The notes under the pieces: model-generated
Database searches by the model: none
Seen by the model: the letters and a program-made list of their open reading frames with translations, nothing else
What the model was told of the DNA's origin: nothing
In this document: positions 19,323-27,001 of the stretch, piece after piece
Position numbering within the stretch: the stretch's first letter is position 1
Layout: every line of letters starts with the position of its first letter
Position numbers and translations under genes: made by a program
Assembly (NCBI GenBank): GCA_944323825.1
Contig: CALUTY010000012.1
Location: 44,377 to 108,376 of the forward strand
Direction: 5' to 3'
DNA from: an uncultured Bacteroidales bacterium
GTDB taxonomy: Bacteria > Bacteroidota > Bacteroidia > Bacteroidales > UBA932
DNA: 64,000 nucleotides

Positions 19323-19382
19323 GGCGCAAAAAATTGGACTCTGGCACAAAGATTAAGGCTTTGGCGCAAAGATCTCATGACG
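19323..19382. repeat. Three imperfect 20-bp tandem repeats
   Basis: Units start at 19323, 19343 and 19363 with GGCGCAAAAAATT, GGCACAAAGATTA and GGCGCAAAGATCT. The period is exactly 20 bp. The array begins 6 nt after the S9 peptidase stop and abuts the palindromic 34-bp repeat. Confidence 0.7.
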
Positions 19383-19387
19383 ACGGT

Positions 19388-19421
19388 TTCCGAAACAGCC
19401 ATTTCGGAAACCGTCGTTTCG
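19388..19421 (+). repeat. 34-bp direct repeat, copy 1 (downstream of ATPase gene)
   Basis: Starts TTCCGAAACAGCCATTTCGG and ends ACCGTCGTTTCG. Identical to 20831-20864 except one C/T change. It contains the palindrome TTCCGAAA-cagcca-TTTCGGAA. In this copy the stem extends to 14 bp (GACGGTTTCCGAAA arms) from 19383 to 19416. Confidence 0.85.
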
Positions 19422-19495
19422 GAAATATGGATATGGTAAAAATCATTGCAGACATGGACTGGAAACAGTATCCGGTTCCCAGACCGATGTTTATA

Positions 19496-20815
19496 TTACA
19501 TATCGGCCATTGACAGACATTTCTGCGTTATTGAACAGTCTTTGAACTTGCCCGTAGCACGAGTAAAGGCCGCAATCTTTTCATTCAGCACATCCGGATC
19601 AAAATTCTCCGGCTTACGCTTGACTTCAATAAATACGGCTTCTTCATTCAATTCATTCTCAGCCACTATATCGATCTCATTTTCACCCTTGCGATCCCAC
19701 CAGCTACCGATGCGGGTATACTCCTTGCTCTCAATCATCATACGCCTGAAATAACGCTCCAGCATCAGACCGCTGAATGTCTCATAATCACGGCTGATAA
19801 CACTCTTCAATGCATCATAGTTTTCAATTTCAAGCATATAAGTGTACTTGTAGATGAAACGGAACCAGAAAGTAAGGAAGTTATCCTCAACTACATAATG
19901 CACATTCTTGGTCTTGCTCTTTTCAAAAACAGGCTGTTTCTTGGTAATTATCTCATATTCATTTTCCAGTCTTGTCAGATATCCGCCAATCTCTCTGCCC
20001 ACACTATTCTCAATCTCCGAACGGGAAGTCTTGCCGCGGGCAATGGCCGAAAGAATAGAAAAATAAATCCCGTAATCTTTGCCGAACTCCTCAATAAGGA
20101 CAGCTTTACCCTCATTCAAAAATACAGAATCCGCCCTGACTATATGATTGAGCATCTTGGTCTTGGTCGTGGCCCCCGCATCAACAAGCAGCTGAACATA
20201 CTTCGCGACACCGCCTGTAAACGAATATAGTGCCAACAGATCTTCGGCAGTATAATACGGATTATATTCCGTCAAAATCTCTTTCAACACGGCGGGAGAA
20301 AATGACTTGATCGACATGAAGCGCGTCTGGCGATTGTACAACGGTTCTTTCTTATTCTTGAAAATTTTGTTCATCATCGAAAAGATAGAGCCGCAGACGA
20401 TGAGGTTGATATGTGCTTTGGTATGATACATGTCCCAGATGCGCTGCATATCGCCATATACAGACTTATTTACTCTGAAGAACTCCTGAAACTCATCTAT
20501 AAAGAGTGTAAGAGGACGCTCTATGGACAATTTCATCAAGTACTCAAAAATTTCCGGGAAACGCTCGACTTTACCCATCATGGGGATACCCAACTTATAC
20601 TCTATCTCCTGAAGATAATCAGCGCACAAATCAATTTCTGCCTTGCGTGTGACGAAGAAATACAATATCTGCTCATTCTCGTACGCTTTCCACACAAGAT
20701 GGGTCTTGCCGATACGACGACGGCCGGTAACTACCGTAAACTGCGCACTTTTCTTTGAGAGTTCGAGTATCTCCTTGAGCGACGCAATCTCTTCTGTTCT
20801 ATCAAAAAATCTCAT
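19496..20815 (-). CDS. AAA ATPase with C-terminal DUF234 nuclease-like domain
   Basis: 439 residues from the ATG at 20815 (MRFFDRTEEIASLKEIL). The open frame continues upstream but runs through the repeat, terminator and tRNA, so it is not coding there. P-loop VVTGRRRIGKTHLV (about residue 30), Walker B PLTLFIDEFQEFF, and sensor-like LIVCGSIFSMM are visible. A winged-helix middle (SRSEIENSVGREIGGYLTRLE) leads to a C-terminal PD-(D/E)xK-like core: ENEIDIVAENELNEEAVFIEVKRK. This is the archaeal-type ATPase/DUF234 family, common as dispersed accessory genes; function is unknown. It is markedly more AT-rich than its neighbours and bracketed by 34-bp direct repeats. Confidence 0.87.
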   Translation of the reverse strand: MRFFDRTEEIASLKEILELSKKSAQFTVVTGRRRIGKTHLVWKAYENEQILYFFVTRKAEIDLCADYLQEIEYKLGIPMMGKVERFPEIFEYLMKLSIERPLTLFIDEFQEFFRVNKSVYGDMQRIWDMYHTKAHINLIVCGSIFSMMNKIFKNKKEPLYNRQTRFMSIKSFSPAVLKEILTEYNPYYTAEDLLALYSFTGGVAKYVQLLVDAGATTKTKMLNHIVRADSVFLNEGKAVLIEEFGKDYGIYFSILSAIARGKTSRSEIENSVGREIGGYLTRLENEYEIITKKQPVFEKSKTKNVHYVVEDNFLTFWFRFIYKYTYMLEIENYDALKSVISRDYETFSGLMLERYFRRMMIESKEYTRIGSWWDRKGENEIDIVAENELNEEAVFIEVKRKPENFDPDVLNEKIAAFTRATGKFKDCSITQKCLSMADM

Positions 20816-20830
20816 ACGCCCTATCTTTAG

Positions 20831-20864
20831 TTCCGAAACAGCCATTTCGGAAACCGTTGTTTCG
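20831..20864 (+). repeat. 34-bp direct repeat, copy 2 (upstream of ATPase gene)
   Basis: 33 of 34 bases match 19388-19421 in the same orientation. It sits 15 nt upstream of the ATPase start codon, so it would lie in the promoter or leader of that gene. Only the inner 8-bp palindrome is kept here. Confidence 0.85.
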
Positions 20865-20880
20865 CAAGTGCGAATATAAT

Positions 20881-20921
20881 AAAAAAATTGCAGACATCGG
20901 CATTTGCCGTATATCTGCAAT
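20881..20921 (-). terminator. Intrinsic terminator of tRNA-Arg
   Basis: ATTGCAGA and TCTGCAAT arms with an internal CGGCAAATGCCG stem, followed on the minus strand by a run of seven T. It lies 17 nt past the tRNA 3' end. Confidence 0.8.
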
Positions 20922-20937
20922 GTAAAATCGTGTTCTG

Positions 20938-21009
20938 TACTCCCGTGCGGAATCGAACCGCAACCGTCGGAACCGGAATCCGAAATTCTATCCATTAAAC
21001 TACGGGAGC
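20938..21009 (-). tRNA. tRNA-Arg (anticodon CCG)
   Basis: Minus-strand cloverleaf. Acceptor GCTCCCG pairs with CGGGAGT (one G-T closing pair). The anticodon stem TCGGA/TCCGA encloses the loop TTCCGGT, giving anticodon CCG. The T-arm has GGTTCGATTCC. The discriminator base is A and CCA is not encoded. Confidence 0.93.
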
Positions 21010-21075
21010 AATGACCGCCGGGCGAGGAATGTGAACAAAGGGCATCCTTCGTGCACGGTGCCGCCGGAGGGACTG

Positions 21076-21083
21076 CAAATATA
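21076..21083 (-). promoter_or_regulatory. -7 element for tRNA-Arg
   Basis: Minus-strand TATATTTG matches TAnnTTTG. It lies 66 nt before the tRNA 5' end. The -33 box is weak. Confidence 0.5.
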
Positions 21084-21114
21084 GCAATTTTTTCGGAGTA
21101 AAATGATTTTTTAT

Positions 21115-21122
21115 TATTTTTG
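21115..21122 (+). promoter_or_regulatory. -7 element for fabD
   Basis: TATTTTTG matches TAnnTTTG, about 115 nt before the fabD start and divergent from the tRNA-Arg promoter. Only a weak T-rich -33 region precedes it. Confidence 0.45.
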
Positions 21123-21236
21123 CTGCGATGCATCAGGAAAGGGCAGGCCGGAACGGGGACGAAAGAGCTGGCTGACAGAGGCTCCGATGATGCAGAAGAA
21201 ATGAGAAGATATGATTCACAAACCAAATTATAAAAG

Positions 21237-22127
21237 ATGAAAAAAGCTTATGTTTTCCCTGGTCAGGGTTCGCAGTTCCCTGGCATGGCAAAGGACCTCT
21301 ACGAGTCAAATGCCGTTGCAAAGGAGATGCTTGAAAAGGCAAATGAAATCCTCGGGTTCAGAATCACTGACATAATGTTCAACGGAACTCCGGAAGAACT
21401 CAAGGCGACGAAGGTGACCCAGCCGGCAGTGTTCCTCCACTCAACTGTACTCGCAAAATGCTATGAAGGATTCCAGCCGGACATGGTGGCCGGACACTCG
21501 CTCGGAGAGTTCTCTGCACTTGCAGCCGCAGGAGCAATGGACTTTGAAGACGCACTGAAGCTCGTTTCCATAAGGGCCATGGCCATGCAGAAGGCATGTG
21601 AGATCAAACCTTCCACAATGGCAGCCATCATCGCCCTCCCTACCGAGACGGTGGAAAACCTGTGCAAGGAATGCACAAACGGCATCGTCGTGCCTGCCAA
21701 CTACAACTGCGACGGGCAGATTGTGATTTCCGGTGAGGTAGACGCCATAAACGAGGCCTGCGAAAAGATGAAGGCAGCAGGTGCCAAGAGGGCACTCGTG
21801 CTCCAGGTCAGCGGTGCATTCCACTCCCCTCTCATGGAGCCTGCACGCGAAGAGCTTGCCAAGGCCATTGAAACCACTACATTCAAGACTCCTGTATGTC
21901 CGGTCTACCAGAATGTGACTGCACTTCCTTCAACTGACCCGGAGACCATCAAGAAGAACCTCCTCGCACAGCTCACATCTCCTGTGAAGTGGACTCAGAC
22001 AGTGAAGAACATGCTTGCCGACGGAGCCGGCTACTTCATGGAAATCGGTCCGGGCACAGTGCTCCAGGGACTCGTCAAGAAGATTGCCGGAGCTGATGTG
22101 ACCATCGAAGGCATCACCACACTCTAA
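21237..22127 (+). CDS. fabD: Malonyl-CoA:ACP transacylase
   Basis: Loads malonate onto acyl carrier protein for fatty-acid synthesis. 296 residues with the N-terminal YVFPGQGSQFPGMAKDLY, the nucleophile elbow VAGHSLGEFSALAAAGA, and the catalytic His in SGAFHSPLMEPA. Length and motifs are standard. It stands as a single plus-strand gene with its own hairpin terminator. Confidence 0.96.
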   Translation: MKKAYVFPGQGSQFPGMAKDLYESNAVAKEMLEKANEILGFRITDIMFNGTPEELKATKVTQPAVFLHSTVLAKCYEGFQPDMVAGHSLGEFSALAAAGAMDFEDALKLVSIRAMAMQKACEIKPSTMAAIIALPTETVENLCKECTNGIVVPANYNCDGQIVISGEVDAINEACEKMKAAGAKRALVLQVSGAFHSPLMEPAREELAKAIETTTFKTPVCPVYQNVTALPSTDPETIKKNLLAQLTSPVKWTQTVKNMLADGAGYFMEIGPGTVLQGLVKKIAGADVTIEGITTL

Positions 22128-22210
22128 AGACACGCTCTGCTGAAGCGGAAAAATGATTATCCGGAATGTCCCTTGGGGGTACTTCTGCGGATAGACTGTA
22201 AAAATAATGA

Positions 22211-22257
22211 CAAAGAACCCTGTCAAACTTCACTTTCGAAGCAAGACAGGGGCTTTG
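22211..22257 (+). terminator. Terminator-like hairpin after fabD
   Basis: CAAAG-AA-CCCTGTC pairs with GACAGGG-G-CTTTG around a 20-nt loop. The run after it (TATTTATTTG) is only moderately T-rich. It begins 84 nt after the fabD stop. Confidence 0.6.
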
Positions 22258-22368
22258 TATTTATTTGCAGTCTTGTCCTGACAAATAGAACAATATTTGA
22301 AAAACAGATTAAGGCCGCAGGTCTTAATGACCTTTGGAGGCAATTATGCGGATACGCATAATATAATG

Positions 22369-22604
22369 TGAGTTCGATGAAATTTAATTCATTGAATTTC
22401 ATCGAACAACCGCTTAAGGAGCAGGATTTATCCTGCGACAGTCCTCCCTATGTAGGGAGGAGAAAGGAGGGTGACGCCCCTTGAAAAGGGGCTGTCGCGA
22501 AGCGACTGGGGATTAAGACAGACGGATTTCGAAGAAATCCTTAACGACGGTTCGACGAATTCCATGGGAGCGAGTATAATAAATTCGTCGAACTGACGTT
22601 AATA
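22369..22604 (+). repeat. Composite multi-hairpin repeat element, copy 1 (upstream of hydE)
   Basis: 236-bp element built of successive stems. (A) GTTCGATGAAATT...AATTTCATCGAAC, a long stem with a 2-4 nt loop. (B) GCAGGAT/ATCCTGC. (C) An outer GCGACAG/CTGTCGC stem enclosing CCTCCC/GGGAGG and CCCCTT/AAGGGG hairpins. (D) GGATTTC-GAA-GAAATCC. (E) GTTCGACGAATT...AATTCGTCGAAC inside AACG/CGTT. It is repeated in the same orientation at 26719-26998. There is no ORF with coding character. It ends 87 nt before the hydE start. Confidence 0.85.
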
Positions 22605-22691
22605 TATTTTGACAATTCCAGATATAAGAAGTATTTTCATGGGGGATTTTCAGATGTTCTGAATTTCTGACAGGTCTCAAAATTATCTGAT

Positions 22692-23801
22692 ATGGCACAC
22701 GGCATGGAAAGACTGATAACTAAGCTGCGCAATGAAAGAAGGCTTGAGGCGGAGGAGTACAGGGCCCTGCTTGTGTGCGATGACGGGGAGGTCAGCAGAA
22801 AACTGCAGAAGGCGGCGAGGGAAACGGCCCTGGCACGGTTCGGGAACAGGATATACATCCGAGGGCTGATAGAGATAACCAACATCTGCCGCAATGACTG
22901 CCTCTACTGCGGCATAAGGAAAAGCAACCGGAAGACCGAACGGTATGCGCTGGACAAGGCGGAAATCCTGGAATGCTGCCGTACCGGCTACGGATTGGGA
23001 TTCAGGACTTTCGTACTGCAGGGAGGGGAAATGCCGGAACACTCGGACAGGATGATTGAGGATGTTTGCAAGGCCATACATGCGGAATTTCCGGACTGCG
23101 CAATCACGCTATCTCTTGGAGAACGCCGGGCGGAAAGCTATGAACGCTTTTTCAAGGCGGGGGCGACAAGATATCTTCTCCGGCACGAAACGCACAATCC
23201 TGAACACTATTCTCTTCTGCATCCTGCAGAAATGTCACTTGAACACAGGCTTCAATGCCTTGACACTCTGAAAGGCATAGGATACCAGACAGGAACGGGA
23301 ATCATGGTCGGAAGTCCGTTCCAGACATTCGGCAACATTGTGGAAGACATAATGTATATCAGCGACTTCCGTCCTGAAATGATAGGAATAGGTCCTTTCA
23401 TCCCGCATAAGGACACACCTTTCGCAGGATACGGGACAGGACTTGTGGACAGTCTTCCGGTGGACATCATCGGACTGACCCTCAAGCTGATATCCATCTT
23501 CAGGCTGATGTTTCCGGATGCTCTGATACCGGCTACCACGGCATTGGCGACGCTCGCTCCGGACACGGCACTCCCCGGCGGACGTGAACTCGGCATCCTT
23601 TCCGGAGCCAATGTGGTGATGCCCAACCTCTCCCCCGCCGGTGTCCGCCACAGGTATTCCCTCTATGACAACAAGGCCTCAACAGGAGCGGAGGCAGCCG
23701 AAGGACTCGCAAAACTGGAAGCGTCACTAAAACGCATCGGATACAGAATCACGATAGACAGGGGAGATTTTTCCGGCAGGCTCACCCGGCAATCTCTATG
23801 A
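22692..23801 (+). CDS. hydE: [FeFe]-hydrogenase maturase HydE (radical SAM)
   Basis: Radical-SAM enzyme needed to assemble the diiron subcluster of the H-cluster. 369 residues with the cluster motif ITNICRNDCLYCGIR (CxxxCxxC, about residues 61-68), then QGGEMPEHSD, LRHETHNPEHY and MVGSPFQT, typical of the HydE/BioB-like barrel. It begins the plus-strand half of the hydrogenase locus, preceded by the multi-hairpin repeat. hydG and hydF follow on the same strand, interrupted by an antisense DUF418 gene. Confidence 0.94.
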   Translation: MAHGMERLITKLRNERRLEAEEYRALLVCDDGEVSRKLQKAARETALARFGNRIYIRGLIEITNICRNDCLYCGIRKSNRKTERYALDKAEILECCRTGYGLGFRTFVLQGGEMPEHSDRMIEDVCKAIHAEFPDCAITLSLGERRAESYERFFKAGATRYLLRHETHNPEHYSLLHPAEMSLEHRLQCLDTLKGIGYQTGTGIMVGSPFQTFGNIVEDIMYISDFRPEMIGIGPFIPHKDTPFAGYGTGLVDSLPVDIIGLTLKLISIFRLMFPDALIPATTALATLAPDTALPGGRELGILSGANVVMPNLSPAGVRHRYSLYDNKASTGAEAAEGLAKLEASLKRIGYRITIDRGDFSGRLTRQSL

Positions 23802-23854
23802 CACCTCTCCGGTCCATCCATGCAATTTTCTGTAATACAGACAACTGCAGAACA

Positions 23855-25033
23855 CTAACGCTCTGAGCCGATCCATGTCCATTTGTGCCAGATATATTCC
23901 AACGGTCCCTGGAGGTGGCGGGAAAGCCACCATCTGCAGAAAAGAAGCTGCAGGATGAAGACGGCAATACCGATGAGAAGGCTGAGAGTATAGCCGCAAT
24001 GCGGGGCAAAGTACAGTCCGAACGGAAAATACACCAAGGCACCGATCACAGACTGGGTTATGTAATTGGTCAGGCTCATCCTGCCGTAGAAGCGCAGCCC
24101 GGAGACGGCTCGGCTGAATCCGACATTCCGGTAAAGCAGCACAAATGACGAAACAAGCACAAAAGTAAAAGCCAGCTTCTGCCACATGTCAAAAGCGGTA
24201 CCGGCAGTCTGCCGGACTATCTCCGGGCCCTGCATGATGAGTTCATTCAATGTATAAAGCGGGGCAAAGAGGACAGCAGAAACCGCAAGGGTCCTTACCC
24301 AGAATTCCCTGTTCCCGGTATTGTCGGCAAAGCGCTGCTTCCGTCCGAGCCAGAACCCGAGCAGGAACAGCCCGGCAGTCTGGAAGAAACGCCCTGCATT
24401 GACTGCCCACAGCAAGCTGGCCTTCTGTCCTAAAGTGATGTTGCAGAGGATGAAATCACAGAAGTTCCCCGACTTGGTGACTTCAGCGACCTGAGCATAC
24501 ATCTCGCCCACCTTCAGGTCCGGGAGATGGTGCGCCGGATTCACAAGAGATGCAATATAATGGAACCATTCCACCGGCTGCAAGAGGAAAAGCACGGCAA
24601 GGATGAGCACAGCCCTGTCGCTCCAATGGCGCACCAGGAAAAGCACCAGTCCCACCACAGTGAAAAGCAGCAGCACATCCCCTGCAGGGAAAAATGCGGC
24701 GTCCAGAGTCGCAAAACCGGCAAGCAGCACCAGCCTCCACAGGAAACGCCAGCCGAAATCCTTTCCCTTTTTCCTCTGCCCGTCCATCTGCAGAAAGAAT
24801 GTAAAGCCGAAAAGCAGCGAGAAAATCGCATAGGCCTTACCGGCAAACAGGGTAAACACCGCATTAAACACCCCCTGGTCCAATGCCGCCAGCCATGCCG
24901 GCTGATTTTCCGGATAAACCGGAAATATGAAATGTTCCAGATTGTGCACCAGCATTATGGCCAGCACCGCAAAGCCCCGCAATGCATCCACCACATCGAT
25001 ACGGGCCTTCTGAGCCGCAATTTTTTCCATCAT
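23855..25033 (-). CDS. DUF418 family multi-pass membrane protein
   Basis: 392 residues with about 9-10 hydrophobic helices. The N-terminus RIDVVDALRGFAVLAIMLVHN is the typical DUF418/acyltransferase-3-like start. The C-terminal DUF418 region includes LRFYGRMSLTNYITQSVIG and RWWLSRHLQGPLEYIWHKWT. It may be a membrane transporter or acyltransferase-like enzyme; the reaction is unknown for the family. It is read antisense between hydE and hydG and has its own complete promoter, so it is probably functionally independent of hydrogenase maturation. Confidence 0.88.
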   Translation of the reverse strand: MMEKIAAQKARIDVVDALRGFAVLAIMLVHNLEHFIFPVYPENQPAWLAALDQGVFNAVFTLFAGKAYAIFSLLFGFTFFLQMDGQRKKGKDFGWRFLWRLVLLAGFATLDAAFFPAGDVLLLFTVVGLVLFLVRHWSDRAVLILAVLFLLQPVEWFHYIASLVNPAHHLPDLKVGEMYAQVAEVTKSGNFCDFILCNITLGQKASLLWAVNAGRFFQTAGLFLLGFWLGRKQRFADNTGNREFWVRTLAVSAVLFAPLYTLNELIMQGPEIVRQTAGTAFDMWQKLAFTFVLVSSFVLLYRNVGFSRAVSGLRFYGRMSLTNYITQSVIGALVYFPFGLYFAPHCGYTLSLLIGIAVFILQLLFCRWWLSRHLQGPLEYIWHKWTWIGSER

Positions 25034-25060
25034 CCTGCCGTATAATCATTCAAAATGCTG

Positions 25061-25091
25061 CAAATATATGTTATACCGCAACTTTGACAAA
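25061..25091 (-). promoter_or_regulatory. Promoter of the DUF418 gene
   Basis: On the minus strand TTTG, a 19-nt spacer, then TATATTTG: both boxes match the Bacteroidota consensus. It lies 27 nt before the start codon. Confidence 0.78.
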
Positions 25092-25209
25092 ACTGCATAC
25101 CGTATTCTTTTTGCATTTTCCGGAAAGAATTTCTCTCTATCCGGACATAAAAATAGCCAAATTCAATGACAACTCTTGCCTTTATGATAATTTTTCCGCA
25201 GATTTTGTG

Positions 25210-25217
25210 TAAATTTG
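25210..25217 (+). promoter_or_regulatory. -7 element for hydG
   Basis: TAAATTTG matches TAnnTTTG, 27 nt before the chosen hydG ATG. No clean TTTG at the right spacing. Confidence 0.42.
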
Positions 25218-25244
25218 GTTTATTTGTCGGGAAACCGGCGGAAA

Positions 25245-26708
25245 ATGAAAATCAGAAAGACCATAATGGACAATAAAAGGATGACAGACGGCGGGGAATA
25301 CAATCCGGAATCGGACAAGGCGGATGAATTCATCTGCGACAGAGAGATAGTTCAGACGATGGAGTATGCGCAGGCGCACAGGGACGATGCGGAGCTGGCG
25401 GAAAAGATAATCGAAAAGGCTGCGCAATGCAAGGGGCTGACACACAGGGAGGCGGCAGTGCTGATGGAATGCACCGGGGCCGACATCACGGAAAAGATAT
25501 TCAGGCTGGCAAGGGAAATCAAGAAAAAGCTGTACGGCAACAGGATAGTGATGTTCGCCCCGCTTTATCTTTCGGACTGGTGCATAAACGGATGCGTATA
25601 TTGCCCATACCATGCAAAAAACAGGCACATTCCGCGCAGGAAGCTGTCACAGGAGGAAATAAGGAGGGAGGTCACGGCGCTTCAGGACATGGGACACAAG
25701 AGGCTGGCGATAGAGTCAGGAGAAGACCCGGTCCATAACCCCATTGAGTATATATTGGAGTCCATCAGGACAATATACGGCACACACCACCGCAACGGCG
25801 CCATCCGCAGGGTGAATGTCAACATAGCGGCAACGACGGTGGAGAACTACCGCAGGCTGAAGGAGGCCGGCATCGGGACCTACATCCTGTTCCAGGAAAC
25901 ATACAACAGGAAAAATTACGAGGCCCTGCATCCGACCGGGCCGAAGAGCGACTATGCCTGGCATACGGAGGCAATGGACAGGGCCATGCAGGGAGGGATA
26001 GACGATGTGGGCATCGGCGTGCTTTTCGGACTTGACACATGGCGCTACGATCTGATAGGGCTGCTCATGCATGCGGAACATCTTGAGGCGAGATTCGGAG
26101 TGGGGCCGCACACCATAAGCGTACCTAGGATATGCCCTGCCGACGACATAGACACAAAGGACTTTCCGAATGCGGTGCCGGACGATGTATTCTGCCGGAT
26201 AGTGGCGGTCATCAGGCTTGCAGTGCCTTACACCGGGATGATAATCTCGACAAGAGAGTCGGAGAAGGTGAGGGCGAAGGTGCTGGAGCTCGGGATTTCG
26301 CAGATCAGCGGAGGGTCGAGGACAAGCGTGGGAGGATATGCTGAAGAGAGTGCCGCCGACACCGCCCAGTTCGACATAAGCGACAGGAGAAGCCTTGATG
26401 AAGTGGTGGGATGGCTGCTGGATCTGGGGCATATACCAAGCTTCTGTACAGCATGTTACAGGGAGGGACGCACTGGGGACCGCTTCATGTCCCTGGTAAA
26501 GAGAGGAAAGATTGCGGACTGCTGCCAGCCCAATGCGCTGATGACGCTCATGGAGTACCTGCAGGACTATGCCTCGCCGCAGACAAGGGCAAAAGGCATG
26601 GAGGCTATCAAAAGGGAACTTGAAAACATCGGAAGCGACAAGGTGCGGGAACTGACTGTCCGGCATCTCAAGGAGATAGAAGACGGAAAAAGGGACTTCC
26701 GTTTTTGA
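25245..26708 (+). CDS. hydG: [FeFe]-hydrogenase maturase HydG (radical SAM tyrosine lyase)
   Basis: Splits tyrosine to supply CO and cyanide ligands for the H-cluster. About 487 residues from the ATG at 25245; a TTG 30 nt upstream overlaps the -7 box and is unlikely. The radical-SAM motif is SDWCINGCVYCPYHAKN (CxxxCxxC). The HydG-specific C-terminal cluster site is visible as SFCTACYREGRTGDRF followed by ADCCQPNALMT. Other marks are LAIESGEDPVHNP and LFQETYNRKNYE. It is followed by the second multi-hairpin repeat and hydF. Confidence 0.95.
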   Translation: MKIRKTIMDNKRMTDGGEYNPESDKADEFICDREIVQTMEYAQAHRDDAELAEKIIEKAAQCKGLTHREAAVLMECTGADITEKIFRLAREIKKKLYGNRIVMFAPLYLSDWCINGCVYCPYHAKNRHIPRRKLSQEEIRREVTALQDMGHKRLAIESGEDPVHNPIEYILESIRTIYGTHHRNGAIRRVNVNIAATTVENYRRLKEAGIGTYILFQETYNRKNYEALHPTGPKSDYAWHTEAMDRAMQGGIDDVGIGVLFGLDTWRYDLIGLLMHAEHLEARFGVGPHTISVPRICPADDIDTKDFPNAVPDDVFCRIVAVIRLAVPYTGMIISTRESEKVRAKVLELGISQISGGSRTSVGGYAEESAADTAQFDISDRRSLDEVVGWLLDLGHIPSFCTACYREGRTGDRFMSLVKRGKIADCCQPNALMTLMEYLQDYASPQTRAKGMEAIKRELENIGSDKVRELTVRHLKEIEDGKRDFRF

Positions 26709-26718
26709 TACCAAAATA

Positions 26719-26998
26719 TGAGTTCGATGAAATTCAATGAATTGAATTTCATCGAACAACCAATTAAGGAGCAGGATGTAATCCTGCGACAGTCCTCCCG
26801 GAGAGGGTCGTGAGCGGTTTATGAGAATGTCCGGTGGACATTCGAAAGCGAGCAGCAAAGGAGGGTGACGCCCCTTAATAAGGGGCTGTCGCGAAGCGAC
26901 TGGGGATTAAGACAAATGGATTTCGAAGAAATCCTTAACGACGGTTCGACGAATTCCCTGGGGGCGAGTATAATCAATTCGTCGAACTGACGTTAATA
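26719..26998 (+). repeat. Composite multi-hairpin repeat element, copy 2 (hydG-hydF gap)
   Basis: 280-bp homologue of 22369-22604 in the same orientation. Stems A (17 bp, perfect), B, D and E are kept, with a C-G pair where copy 1 has a T-G wobble in stem A. The middle hairpin is replaced by a longer stretch containing GAATGTCC-GGT-GGACATTC. It starts 10 nt after the hydG stop and ends 3 nt before the hydF ATG, so it forms the whole hydF leader including the ribosome-binding region. Confidence 0.87.
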
Positions 26999-27001
26999 AA
27001 A

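Noticed and set aside
20816..21226. Long N-terminal extension of the ATPase reading frame
   Set aside because: It runs through the 34-bp repeat, a terminator and the tRNA-Arg gene. The ATG at 20815 begins the conserved domain.
25215..25244. TTG start for HydG
   Set aside because: It overlaps the TAAATTTG -7 box; the ATG at 25245 fits the family better.
22369..26998. CRISPR array or insertion sequence for the repeated hairpin element
   Set aside because: There are only two copies 4 kb apart with no spacer pattern, and no transposase frame within either copy.
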